NCBI RefSeq assembly: GCF_018847975.1
Contig: NZ_CP072597.1
Span: forward strand, 1,240,001 to 1,304,000
DNA: 64,000 bases
Direction: 5' to 3'
Origin: Lysobacter sp. K5869
Lineage (GTDB): Bacteria > Pseudomonadota > Gammaproteobacteria > Xanthomonadales > Xanthomonadaceae
This document shows, one piece after another, positions 53,260 to 61,506 of this stretch. The notes under the pieces were generated by a model. The model did no database searches, was not told where the DNA came from, and saw only the letters and a list, made by a program, of their open reading frames with translations. Numbering within the stretch: the first letter of the stretch is position 1; each line of letters starts with the position of its first letter. The position numbers were made by a program, and so were the translations under genes.

Positions 53260-53985
53260 ATGCCCGCCGATTCGCTCCGCCACGATGTCCCGTCCGCCGC
53301 CGGCGCGAGCAACGTCGCCGATCTGTCGGCGCGGCGCGATCTCGGCCGCGGCGGCGGCGCGGTCGCGGTGTTCGAGCGCAAGCAGTTCGAGCGCGCGCTG
53401 GCCGGCACCGTGGTGCCGGCGCAGCAATGGAATCAGGTCGCCGAGATCGACCAACTGCTGGCCCGGGTCAACACCCTGTACGAACAGGCCGGCGAAGAGA
53501 TCAAGCAAGCGCGCGAGGCCGGCTACGCCGCCGGTTTCGCCGAAGGTCTGGCGCGCGCGCAGCAGCAGATGGCGCAGCAGCTGGCCGACCTCAACGAGCG
53601 CCGCGCGCGCGTGCTGGCCGACGCCGGCAGCCGCGTGACCGAGCTGGCCTGCGCGATCGTCGCGCGGATCTCGCCCGAGTTCGACGCGCGCGCGGTGGTC
53701 CCGCCGCTGGTCATGCAGGCGGTGGAAGCCGCGCAGGCCGAACAGTTCCTGCTGATCCGCGTGCACCCCAGCGTGCGCGAGGAAGTCGCCAAGGGTCTGG
53801 GATTGGTGCGGCAAGCGCATCCGGTGGTCGGCGTGATCGAACTGGTCGACGACGAGAGCCTGGACAAGCTGAGCTGCGTGGTGGTGTCGGAAGTCGGCGA
53901 AGTGCGCGCCGGCGTCGCCCAGCAGATCGAGGCGATCCGGATCGCGCTGTCGGGCGCCGAATACGGCGCGGAGCACAGCGAATGA
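53260..53985 (+). CDS. sctL: Type III secretion ATPase regulator/stator SctL
   Basis: 241 residues. N-terminal low-complexity region, then an Ala/Gln/Arg-rich coiled coil (EQAGEEIKQAREAGYAAGFA, EGLARAQQQMAQQLADLNER) and the FliH/YscL C-terminal domain (CAIVARISPEFDARAVVPPL, FLLIRVHPSVREEVAKGL). It links SctN to SctQ and holds the ATPase in check. Confidence 0.9.
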   Translation: MPADSLRHDVPSAAGASNVADLSARRDLGRGGGAVAVFERKQFERALAGTVVPAQQWNQVAEIDQLLARVNTLYEQAGEEIKQAREAGYAAGFAEGLARAQQQMAQQLADLNERRARVLADAGSRVTELACAIVARISPEFDARAVVPPLVMQAVEAAQAEQFLLIRVHPSVREEVAKGLGLVRQAHPVVGVIELVDDESLDKLSCVVVSEVGEVRAGVAQQIEAIRIALSGAEYGAEHSE

Positions 53986-54028
53986 CCGCGCGCGCGCCCG
54001 CCGTTCGCACTGCTACGCGAGGCGCGCG

Positions 54029-55381
54029 ATGAGCAGCCTGCCGCGCACGGTATTGCAGCCGGCGCCCGCGCCGGTGCAGATCGACCCGCTGATCGCCGCG
54101 CTCGCGCGCGTGCCCAGCGTGGTGCGCGTGGGCAAGGTCGCCGAGGCCTACGGCACCATGATCCGCGCCACCGGACTGAAGGCGATGATCGGCGAGCTGT
54201 GCGAACTGCGCAGCCCGCGCGACCGCAATTTCCGCCTTACCGCCGAAGTGGTCGGCGTCTCGCGCCAATACACCTTGCTGACGCCGCTGGGGCCGCTCGA
54301 CGGCGTCGCCCACGACACCGAGGTCGTCGCCACCGGGCGGCAAGCGTCGGTGCGCTGCGGCGAAGGTTTGCTCGGTCGCATCCTCGACGCCAACGGCGAC
54401 GCCATCGACGGCCGCGGCAGTTTCGGCCCGACCGTGCAGATGCCGATCTACGCCGCCTCGCCCAATCCGTTGGCGCGGCAGTTGATCGAAGAACCCTTCG
54501 CCACCGGCGTGCGCGCGATCGACACGGTGATCACCGCCGGCGTCGGCCAGCGCCTGGGCATCTTCGCCGTCGCCGGCGGCGGCAAGAGCACCTTGCTCGG
54601 CATGCTCGCGCGCGGCGGCGACGCCGACGTCAACGTGATCGCCCTGGTCGGCGAGCGCGGCCGCGAGGTCAACGAATTCATCCACGACAACCTCGGCGAA
54701 GCCGGGCTCAAGAAGTCGATCATCGTGGTCGCCACCTCCGACCGCCCGGCGCTGGAACGCAGCCGCGCGGCCTGGGTCGCCACCGCCATCGCCGAATACT
54801 TCCGCGACCGCGGCCAGCGGGTGATGCTGCTGGTGGACTCGGTGACGCGCTTCGCCCGCGCGCTGCGCGACGTCGGCCTCGCCATCGGCGAGCCGCCGGC
54901 GCGGCGCGGTTTCCCGCCGTCGGTGTTCAGCCAGATGCCGCGCTTGTTCGAGCGCGCCGGCAACAACGACAAGGGCTCGATCACCGCGTTCTACACCGTG
55001 CTGATGGAAGGCGAGGACGGCGACGACCCGGTCGCCGAGGAAGTGCGCTCGATCCTCGACGGCCACATCGTGCTCTCGCGCAAACTCGCCGCCGCGTACC
55101 ACTATCCGGCCATCGACGTGCTGGTGAGCCTGAGCCGGACCATGCCGCGCGTGGCCGACGACGCGCACCAGCGCGCCGCCGGGCAGTTGCGCAAGTATCT
55201 GGCCAAGCACCAGGACATCGAACTGCTGCTGCAGCTGGGCGAGTACAAGCGCGGCAGCGACGCCGACGCCGACATCGCGATCGAGAAGATCGAACCGATC
55301 CGCAAGCTGCTCAAGCAATCGGCCGCCGATCTGGCCGACTACAAGCAATCCGTCGACGCGCTGCGCAGGTTGTTCGGATGA
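54029..55381 (+). CDS. sctN: Type III secretion ATPase SctN
   Basis: 450 residues of the FliI/YscN family. Walker A reads AVAGGGKSTLLG with K186; Walker B LLVDSVTRFARALRDVG; ERGREVNEFI and GRRGFPPSVFSQMPRLFERA-type sequence follow. Hexameric ATPase that detaches chaperones and unfolds substrates at the gate. Its TGA overlaps the ATG of sctO. Confidence 0.98.
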   Translation: MSSLPRTVLQPAPAPVQIDPLIAALARVPSVVRVGKVAEAYGTMIRATGLKAMIGELCELRSPRDRNFRLTAEVVGVSRQYTLLTPLGPLDGVAHDTEVVATGRQASVRCGEGLLGRILDANGDAIDGRGSFGPTVQMPIYAASPNPLARQLIEEPFATGVRAIDTVITAGVGQRLGIFAVAGGGKSTLLGMLARGGDADVNVIALVGERGREVNEFIHDNLGEAGLKKSIIVVATSDRPALERSRAAWVATAIAEYFRDRGQRVMLLVDSVTRFARALRDVGLAIGEPPARRGFPPSVFSQMPRLFERAGNNDKGSITAFYTVLMEGEDGDDPVAEEVRSILDGHIVLSRKLAAAYHYPAIDVLVSLSRTMPRVADDAHQRAAGQLRKYLAKHQDIELLLQLGEYKRGSDADADIAIEKIEPIRKLLKQSAADLADYKQSVDALRRLFG

Positions 55382-55881
55382 AGCAGCGCTTTCCCCTGGC
55401 CACCTTGCTGCAACTGCGCGAACACCGCGTGGAGACGGCGCGCGCGGTGGTCATGGAGCGCCAAGGCCAGGTGCAGGCGCGGCGCGAGGCCTGCGTGGCG
55501 ATCGAGGGCGAGATCCAATCGCTCAACCAGGAACGCGCCGACCAGCGCCTGCGCCTGCTCGATCCGCCGCCGGCGGGCGTGCCGTGGCCGATGGCGATGT
55601 CGCAGCGCGAAGCGCATATCGATCATCTGGCCGAACTGGCCGGCGCCGCGCGCCAGCGGCTCGCCGACGCGCAGGGCAAGCTGCGCGAAGCCGAAGCCGC
55701 GCTGGACGAGGCGCGCAAGGCCTTCTTCCGCGCCAAGGCGCGGCTGGAGGCGTTGGAGAAGCGCCGCGACGTGTGGCGCAAGGAACAAAACGCGATCGCC
55801 CAGCGCCGCGAAGAGGCGCTGTCGGCCGATCTGTTGCTGTCCGCGCGCCAACGCTCCTCGCACGACAACACTCCTTTCTGA
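55378..55881 (+). CDS. sctO: Type III secretion stalk protein SctO
   Basis: 167 residues from the ATG overlapping the sctN stop. Almost entirely coiled coil, Arg/Ala/Glu-rich (FPLATLLQLREHRVETARAV, FRAKARLEALEKRRDVWRKE), as expected for FliJ/YscO, the central stalk of the ATPase. Identified by fold, size and position. Confidence 0.85.
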   Translation: MKQRFPLATLLQLREHRVETARAVVMERQGQVQARREACVAIEGEIQSLNQERADQRLRLLDPPPAGVPWPMAMSQREAHIDHLAELAGAARQRLADAQGKLREAEAALDEARKAFFRAKARLEALEKRRDVWRKEQNAIAQRREEALSADLLLSARQRSSHDNTPF

Positions 55882-55903
55882 GCGAATCCTTTCCGAGGTC
55901 GCC

Positions 55904-56698
55904 ATGAGCACGATCCGCCACAACTCCGCGAACGAAGACGCCAAGCGCGCGCAACAGGCCGCGCAAGACGCGCAGTTGGCCGAACGCCGGCACGCCGCGC
56001 ACGAACCCGCGCCGCCCGAGTCGGTCGATCAGTTCCGCAACCTGATGCAGCAGCGTCAGGCGCTGGGGCAAAAGGGCGAGCAGACCACCGGCGCCCAGCC
56101 CGAGGACGGCCAGTACGCCGCCGGCGATCAGGCCGCGCAAAGCCAAACCTTGCGCGACCGCCAGCAGAACGCGCTCGAGCGCGGCCGCAATCAATACGCC
56201 CAGGACCAGAGCGCGCAGAGCCACGCCGCGCAGGGGCAGGCGCGGCAGCAGACGGTCGAGCAGAAATCGCGCGACGAGCAGCGCTATTCGGTCGGCTTCG
56301 ATCGCGGCGATGCTGGCCAGCCGTCGTCCGAGCAATCGGGGCTGTGGCTGGCGCAGCAAGCCATGCGCGCCGAACAGGCCGCGCCGATGCAGGCGCCCGC
56401 GCCGACCTCCAACGCCGCCGCGTTCGCCGAGCTGATCGAGCGCCACGTGCGCCAGCTCGCGGTCAGCAGCGGCGGCGCCGACGGCGAGAACGGGCAGGTG
56501 CTGCTGCGCTTGTCCGATCAGACCCTGCCGGGCACCGACCTGTTGCTGAGCAAGACCGCCGACGGCTGGCAGCTGCGCGCCGATTCGCGCTCACGTTCGA
56601 GCTACGACGCGATCCGCGAAGCCGGCCCCGAGCTGATGCGCCGCTTCGCCGCGCGCAACCTCGGCCAGCTCAGCATCGATCCGCATTTTCACGACTGA
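55904..56698 (+). CDS. sctP: Type III secretion needle-length/HpaP-like protein SctP
   Basis: 264 residues. The N-terminal 180 are extremely Gln/Ala-rich and disordered (QAAQDAQLAERRHAAHEP and similar). The C-terminal part is structured: NGQVLLRLSDQTLPGTDLLL and LMRRFAARNLGQLSIDPHF, resembling HpaP and the C-terminal domain of YscP-like switch proteins. Position directly after sctO matches yscP. Expected to control needle length and substrate switching with SctU. Confidence 0.75.
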   Translation: MSTIRHNSANEDAKRAQQAAQDAQLAERRHAAHEPAPPESVDQFRNLMQQRQALGQKGEQTTGAQPEDGQYAAGDQAAQSQTLRDRQQNALERGRNQYAQDQSAQSHAAQGQARQQTVEQKSRDEQRYSVGFDRGDAGQPSSEQSGLWLAQQAMRAEQAAPMQAPAPTSNAAAFAELIERHVRQLAVSSGGADGENGQVLLRLSDQTLPGTDLLLSKTADGWQLRADSRSRSSYDAIREAGPELMRRFAARNLGQLSIDPHFHD

Positions 56699-56746
56699 CC
56701 GCCGCGCCGCGCGGTCCCCGCTCACTCAACCGATGGAACGCCACCG

Positions 56747-57217
56747 ATGACCACCCAGAACGCCGCCGACGACCAGCGCCGCCAGCTGCGGGCCTCGTTC
56801 GAGAACCTGCTGCAGGATCAGGCCGATCTCAACGCCGACGACCGCAGCTTCCTGATGAAGCATTTCGACGACGCGCTGGAGCAGCAGGATTTCGATACCC
56901 CGGTCGAACTGGACCCGGAGGCGATGCGCCGCGACTGGGCCGTCGCGGTCGATGCGCTGGTGCCCGACGCGACCGCCAGCGAGCGCGACGTGCACCTGCG
57001 CCGTTTCGACGAAACCCTCGAACCGCTGCGCCGCGACACGGTCAAGGACGCCTACGAGTATTCGCGCCGCCGCCGCGAGCAGGGCGACGAGGCCGCGACG
57101 CAGTGGCTGAACGAGCGCAACGCCTCGCGCAAGACCGCGAGCGCCGCCGCCGCCGCGACCGCGCCGGCGCAGCCGGCCGCGCGCAAGGCGACGCCGCGCA
57201 ATCCGTGGGGCGGCTGA
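56747..57217 (+). CDS. Unknown protein in the type III operon
   Basis: 156 residues, no signal or membrane segment, acidic N-terminal two thirds (DDQRRQLRASFENLLQDQAD, DTPVELDPEAMRRDWAVAVD) and a basic Ala/Lys/Pro tail (AARKATPRNPWGG). It begins 48 bp after sctP and is probably the last gene of that transcript. It could be a chaperone or a secreted protein; no family recognised. Confidence 0.55.
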   Translation: MTTQNAADDQRRQLRASFENLLQDQADLNADDRSFLMKHFDDALEQQDFDTPVELDPEAMRRDWAVAVDALVPDATASERDVHLRRFDETLEPLRRDTVKDAYEYSRRRREQGDEAATQWLNERNASRKTASAAAAATAPAQPAARKATPRNPWGG

Positions 57218-57254
57218 GGCGGCTTGGGGGATAAGGAACGGGTGGAGGGGAGCG

Positions 57255-57304
57255 AGTGAAGAGTGAAAGCGGGTCTCCGTTCTCGTTTCTCGTTCCTCTT
57301 CACT
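57255..57304. repeat. Purine/pyrimidine inverted repeat before the second needle-like gene
   Basis: AGTGAAGAG (57255-57263) pairs with CTCTTCACT (57296-57304); surrounding sequence is GAGGGGAGCGAG on the left and CTCGTTTCTCGTTCCT on the right. It resembles the elements at 21376 and 62847 and separates the sctP-side operon from the next gene. Confidence 0.65.
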
Positions 57305-57450
57305 GAGTTCCTGGCCCCGCCCCCTAGGGTACGCCATAGCTTGTTGCCCCCCGGGCCCGCGCGGAAGATGGCATCAACCAACCAGGGGCGGGTCTCGACG
57401 ACCAGGCTGAACCGCTCTGTCTCGCACAACGCATCGCATTGGAGAAGATC

Positions 57451-57762
57451 ATGAGCAACGACGTGAATGCCCTGTTCGCCAATTCCCTGGCCAATCAGGA
57501 AGTGCAGAACAAGACCAACGAAGCCAAGAGCGGCGGCAAGGACGGCTGGCTGATGGCGCTGGCGACCATGGCCGGCAAGCTGGCCGACAAGAAGGCCGAC
57601 CAGATGACCAAGGCGATCGAAGGCCTGCCGGCCGACGCCAAGCCGAGCGACATGCTCAAGACCCAGGCTCTGGTCTCGGAATTCCAGCTGATGATGAACA
57701 CCTTCACCAACGTGGTGAAGACCATCGGCGACACCAACGCCAACACCGCCCGCAAGGGTTGA
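57451..57762 (+). CDS. Second needle-like small protein
   Basis: 103 residues from ATG 57451 with GGAGAAGATC upstream. After a polar N-terminus (MSNDVNALFANSLANQE) the last 71 residues from W33 have the needle-like pattern (GWLMALATMAGKLADKKADQ, a PADAKPSDM turn, VSEFQLMMNTFTNVVKTIGD). It shares the MSN start and the in-register W, A, G, D, A, T and P-S-x-M positions with the 50765-51163 protein. It is a separate transcription unit with a strong terminator, as expected for a highly expressed filament subunit. Could be the true needle, a filament, or a translocon-associated protein. Confidence 0.6.
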   Translation: MSNDVNALFANSLANQEVQNKTNEAKSGGKDGWLMALATMAGKLADKKADQMTKAIEGLPADAKPSDMLKTQALVSEFQLMMNTFTNVVKTIGDTNANTARKG

Positions 57763-57788
57763 TGTCGGCCTCGCGCCCACGGCGCGAG

Positions 57789-57832
57789 CGAAGGGGAGCG
57801 AAGCCGCGAGGCTTCGCTCCTTTCGCGTTTTT
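57789..57832 (+). terminator. Rho-independent terminator after the second needle-like gene
   Basis: GGAGCGAAGCC / GGCTTCGCTCC stem with a GCGA loop, followed by TTTCGCGTTTTT. Outer bases GCGAA..TTTCGC extend the pairing. A very strong terminator 27 bp after the stop. Confidence 0.92.
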
Positions 57833-57848
57833 GCGGCAGGGATTTTTC

Positions 57849-58598
57849 ATGGCGACGACGAAGACTCTCGCGGCGGCGATCGCGCTGCTCGGCGCGTGCG
57901 CGCCGGCCGGGGCGCAGGACTATCAGCCGTACATGGACTCGTTCAATTCGACCATGACCTCGATGCAGAACACCGCCGGCACCGCCGCGGTCAACGCGGC
58001 GATCAACCGCTCGTTGAGCCAGCGCGGCAAGAGTGCCGCGCCCGCGGCCAAGCCGGCGGCGAAAGCGGCGGCGACGGCGGATCTGTCGTTCCGCCGCGAT
58101 CCGGCCACCACCGAACGCGTGCGCGCGGCGCTGATCGCGGCGATGGGCAAGCAAAGCCGCGGCGTCGCCGACGACTTCGCGCGCCGCTCCGGCGGCGCCG
58201 ATTACCGCCGCCGTTTCGCCGCCACGCTGCCGGCGCGCGGCCTGTCCAACGACAACCTCGCCGATGTCGCCGCGTATCACGTCGCGGTCAATTGGGCGCT
58301 GGTGCATCAGGCGGCGTTGCCGTCGGCGGCGTCGCTGCGCGCGTTGCGCGAGCAGATGCGCGGCTCGTTCGCCGACAACGGCGTGCTGGCGCAGCTCGCG
58401 CCGGCGCAGCGGCAGTGGGTCGCGGACGATTTCCTGTTCCGCTCGTTGAACCTGGACGAGAAGGTCGAGCAGTTCGCGCGCGCGCCGGATCCGCAGACCC
58501 AGGCCGCGTTCGCGCGCGCGGCGCGCGAGGACATCCGCCGGACCTTGGGGCTGGACTTGCAGGACTATCGATTCACGGCGGCCGGCTTGGTGCGCTGA
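57849..58598 (+). CDS. Secreted protein of unknown function (DUF6683-like)
   Basis: 249 residues from ATG 57849; the frame is open upstream through the terminator but the signal peptide (TLAAAIALLGACAPAGAQ) sets the start. The mature protein begins DYQPYMDSFNSTMTSMQ, followed by a basic Ala linker and a helical domain (LSNDNLADVAAYHVAVNWAL, ALREQMRGSFADNGVLAQL), which resembles DUF6683-type proteins. Sec export implies a periplasmic role, not a type III effector. It closes the plus-strand part of the locus and ends before a 20-bp-stem terminator. Confidence 0.65.
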   Translation: MATTKTLAAAIALLGACAPAGAQDYQPYMDSFNSTMTSMQNTAGTAAVNAAINRSLSQRGKSAAPAAKPAAKAAATADLSFRRDPATTERVRAALIAAMGKQSRGVADDFARRSGGADYRRRFAATLPARGLSNDNLADVAAYHVAVNWALVHQAALPSAASLRALREQMRGSFADNGVLAQLAPAQRQWVADDFLFRSLNLDEKVEQFARAPDPQTQAAFARAAREDIRRTLGLDLQDYRFTAAGLVR

Positions 58599-58624
58599 GG
58601 CGCATCGCGGACCGGAAACGAACG

Positions 58625-58675
58625 CATCGGGTCTGCAGGCGCTCCCTCGCTCTGCGAGCGCCTGCAGACCCGATG
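58625..58675. terminator. Bidirectional terminator with a perfect 20-bp stem
   Basis: CATCGGGTCTGCAGGCGCTC (58625-58644) pairs completely with 58656-58675 across an 11-nt loop and is followed by TTTTCGTTT on the plus strand. It sits between convergent genes. Confidence 0.93.
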
Positions 58676-58694
58676 TTTTCGTTTGGGCCGACGC

Positions 58695-59999
58695 TCAGCG
58701 CGAGCGGTCGTTGATCCTGCGCCCCAACCACCACGCGCCCGCCGCCACCGCCACGCCGAGGAACAGCGCGAAGCCGCTGCCGCCCGGGCTGGCGCGTTCG
58801 CTGATCAGGCTGCCGCTGGGCAGCATCAGCACCACCGCCATCGCCAGGCAGACGTAGGCGACCACGGTCAGGATCCAGAACAGCCACTGCAGCGCGCGCA
58901 CCGCTTCGAGTTCGGGTTCTGCGTCGCGGCTGGGGCGGTGGACGCCGCCGCGGCCGAAGCGCCACAGCCAGTGGGTCAGGGTGGCGTCGTCGACCTTGCC
59001 GCCGCGCCGGTGCGCGCGCCGGGTCGCGCCGTCGCCGGTGTAGACGAGAGTGTTGGGCGCGTCGCCGCCGCGTTGCTGGGCGGCGCGGTCGTTGCCGGCC
59101 AGCGGCAGCGAGCGCGGATCGTTGTTGGCCGCGTTGGTGCCGACCGCGGGCAGCGTGGCCGAGGTCTCCGACGGCGGCGGCGCGGCGTTGGCGGCGGTGT
59201 TGCCGGCGGCCGGCGCGTGCTGGCCGCTCATGCGCGCGAGCAGGCTTTGCTGCGCGGCCAGCGCGTCTTGCGACATCGCCGCGGCCATCGGCGGGGCCGG
59301 CACGGCGTTGGCCGTGGCGGTGTTGACCAAGGTCAGGGTCGGCGTGGCCGCGTTGCCCGCGCCGGGCGCGGCAGCGGCGGTACCGGCGGCGGCCGCGCCG
59401 TTGCCGACGCTCGGCGGCAACGCGCCCGAAGCGGTCTGCGGCAGGCCTTGGCCCTGCACCACCGCGCCCTGGGCGTTGCCGGCGGCCGGCATCACGCCGT
59501 AGTTCACCGCGACGCGGTCGCCGCCGTAGGCGAGCTGCGGCGCGTTGGCGAGCGCGCGCTCGGACAGGGTCGGCGCCGGGTATTGGGTCGGCGCGTTGGC
59601 GTTGAACGGATTGTTGTAGGCGTTGTTGCCGTTGGCCGCGTTCGGCGACTGGCCCTGCAGCAAGCGGCTGGCCGGGTTGTCGGGATTGAGCAGCGGCGCG
59701 TTGGGCTGGGTCACCGCGTCCGGCGTGGCCGGAGCGCCGGGACCGGTCGCGCCGGGCTGGGGCGAATACGGATCGCCGCCGGGCAGGCCGTTGTTGCCGC
59801 CCGGGTTGGGCAGGCCGTCGTGGCCCGGCGGCAGGCCGCCGTTCTGGCCGGGGGGCAGGCCGCCGTGGCCGGGCGGCGCGTCGATGCCGCCGGGCAGGTT
59901 CAGACCGGGCGGCAGCGGGCCGCCGGGCAGGCCGGGCTTGGAGCCGCCCAGACCCGGCAGCAGACCGCCCAAGGGATTGCCGAAGTTGATGCCCGACAT
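58695..59999 (-). CDS. Gly/Pro-rich protein with two C-terminal membrane segments, possible type III substrate
   Basis: 434 residues from ATG 59999 (MSGINFGNPLGG). Residues 1 to about 85 are collagen-like (GGLPPGQNGGLPPGHDGLPN). A long Ala/Asn/Pro/Thr-rich region follows, then a charged segment (RRAHRRGGKVDDATLTHWLW) and two membrane helices at about 371-393 (WLFWILTVVAYVCLAMAVVL) and 408-426. No signal peptide. A disordered N-terminus with C-terminal hydrophobic helices occurs in some type III translocators or effectors, and the gene lies at the end of the secretion locus; this role is speculation. Confidence 0.6.
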   Translation of the reverse strand: MSGINFGNPLGGLLPGLGGSKPGLPGGPLPPGLNLPGGIDAPPGHGGLPPGQNGGLPPGHDGLPNPGGNNGLPGGDPYSPQPGATGPGAPATPDAVTQPNAPLLNPDNPASRLLQGQSPNAANGNNAYNNPFNANAPTQYPAPTLSERALANAPQLAYGGDRVAVNYGVMPAAGNAQGAVVQGQGLPQTASGALPPSVGNGAAAAGTAAAAPGAGNAATPTLTLVNTATANAVPAPPMAAAMSQDALAAQQSLLARMSGQHAPAAGNTAANAAPPPSETSATLPAVGTNAANNDPRSLPLAGNDRAAQQRGGDAPNTLVYTGDGATRRAHRRGGKVDDATLTHWLWRFGRGGVHRPSRDAEPELEAVRALQWLFWILTVVAYVCLAMAVVLMLPSGSLISERASPGGSGFALFLGVAVAAGAWWLGRRINDRSR

Positions 60000-60396
60000 G
60001 GCTGCACCGCCCAACCTATCGTCTGCCGACCTCCGGCGCTGGCTTCGACGGTAATGCGCGGCGCGCGGCGCGGCATCCTCGGGCTGGCCCTAGGTCGGCG
60101 CTGAACGCGCGCGTCGTCGCCGCGCGCGCGGGTCGCGTTCGCCGACCGAAATTCGCGCGTGGCGATGCTTGCCACAAACGTTTTTTGTGGGCGATGAAAA
60201 CAACGATTGGAGCTCGTCGCGAACGCGCGCACTACGCTGCGCAAACGTGGCAAAACGAGCGCGTCGCGCGCGCACATCGCCTTGTTGCGCGCGCGACGCG
60301 AGCGCACACTGTGTTCGCGTTCGCCGCGCACGATGCAACGTCGTGCAACGAACGCGGCACCGACTTCCGCAACGCTCCCCCACCACAGGAATCAAG
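60000..60396. other. 397-bp divergent intergenic region
   Basis: Lies between the Gly/Pro-rich protein gene (minus) and the acyltransferase gene (plus). It contains a hairpin CCACAAA..TTTGTGG (60172-60190) with an internal T-run, and alternating GCGCGCG tracts at 60225-60305. Open frames across it look like chance. Probably two promoters; none can be assigned with confidence. Confidence 0.4.
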
Positions 60397-61506
60397 ATGA
60401 GCCGACTGCCCGGCCTCGATCTGCTGCGCGCGATCGCGATCGTTTGGGTGATGTTCTTCCATGCCCAAGGCGCCGGCCTCGGGTCGCCATGGTCGCCGAT
60501 GTCGCAATTCGGCTGGATGGGCGTGGACTTGTTCTTCGCCCTCAGCGGTTATCTGATCGGCTGGCAGCTGCTGCGTCCGCTGAGCCAAGGCCGCCTGCCC
60601 GATTTCAAGGATTTCTACTTGCGCCGCGCGCTGCGCGTGCTGCCGGCGTTTTGGGCGGTGCTGGCGCTGTACCTGCTGTGGCCGGCGTTCCGCGAGCGGC
60701 CGGGGTTGGAGCAAGGCTGGCAGTTCTTCACCTTCACCTTGAACCTGCTGATCGATTACGAACACAACAAGGCGTTCTCGCACGCGTGGTCACTGTGCGT
60801 GGAGGAACACTTCTATCTGTTGTTCCCGTTGCTGGCGATCGCGCTGACGCGGCGGCCGGCCTTGTGGAAGGGCGCGGGCGCGACGCTCGCGCTGGTGCTG
60901 GCCGGCATCGCGCTGCGCGCGTGGGTGTGGAACGACTTGGACGACAACGCCAACCATTGGGTCGAACGCATCTATTACCCGACTTGGATGCGCCTGGACG
61001 GCTTGCTGTTCGGCGTCGCGCTCGCGGCGTTGCGCGCGTACCGGCCGCGAGGATGGGACGCGATGATGCGGCGCTCGGGCTGGCTCGCGTTGGCCGGCGT
61101 GGCGGTGTTGGCGTTGGCGATCTTCTTGTCGCAGCAGCGCTTGGGCTTCGTCGCCTCGGTGTTCGGATTCCCGGTGGTGTCGCTGGCGATGGCGCTGCTG
61201 GTCGCGGCGGGCGCGTCGGAGCAGCGCTGGACCGGACACCTGCGCGTACCCGGCGCGGCCTGGCTGGCGGCGGCGTCCTTCAGCCTGTATCTGATCCACA
61301 AGGGCGCGTTCGCGCTGATGGCCGGCGCGTACGGCGAGGTGCTGGAAACGCGGCCGCTGCTGGCGTTCTTCGCCTATGCCGGCGCCGCCTTGGCCGGCGG
61401 CGCGGCGCTGCACTATCTGATCGAGCGGCCGTTCCTGCGCTGGCGCGAGCGGTTGATCCGCCGCCGCGCGCAGGCGCCGGCCGCGAGCGAGGCCGCGGCG
61501 GCTTAG
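60397..61506 (+). CDS. Acyltransferase family 3 membrane protein
   Basis: 369 residues from ATG 60397 (MSRLPGLDLLRAIAIVWVMF). About ten membrane segments. Typical family features: LDLLRAIAIVWVMFFHAQG with the catalytic His, GWMGVDLFFALSGYLIGWQL, and WSLCVEEHFYLLFPLLAI. These enzymes O-acylate surface polysaccharides or lipids at the inner membrane. The stop overlaps the end of the convergent MFS gene by three bases. Confidence 0.9.
   Translation: MSRLPGLDLLRAIAIVWVMFFHAQGAGLGSPWSPMSQFGWMGVDLFFALSGYLIGWQLLRPLSQGRLPDFKDFYLRRALRVLPAFWAVLALYLLWPAFRERPGLEQGWQFFTFTLNLLIDYEHNKAFSHAWSLCVEEHFYLLFPLLAIALTRRPALWKGAGATLALVLAGIALRAWVWNDLDDNANHWVERIYYPTWMRLDGLLFGVALAALRAYRPRGWDAMMRRSGWLALAGVAVLALAIFLSQQRLGFVASVFGFPVVSLAMALLVAAGASEQRWTGHLRVPGAAWLAAASFSLYLIHKGAFALMAGAYGEVLETRPLLAFFAYAGAALAGGAALHYLIERPFLRWRERLIRRRAQAPAASEAAAA

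Noticed and set aside
60185..60400. 71-codon frame before the acyltransferase gene
   Set aside because: Arg/Ala/His-rich, overlaps the real start region, no ribosome site or motif.
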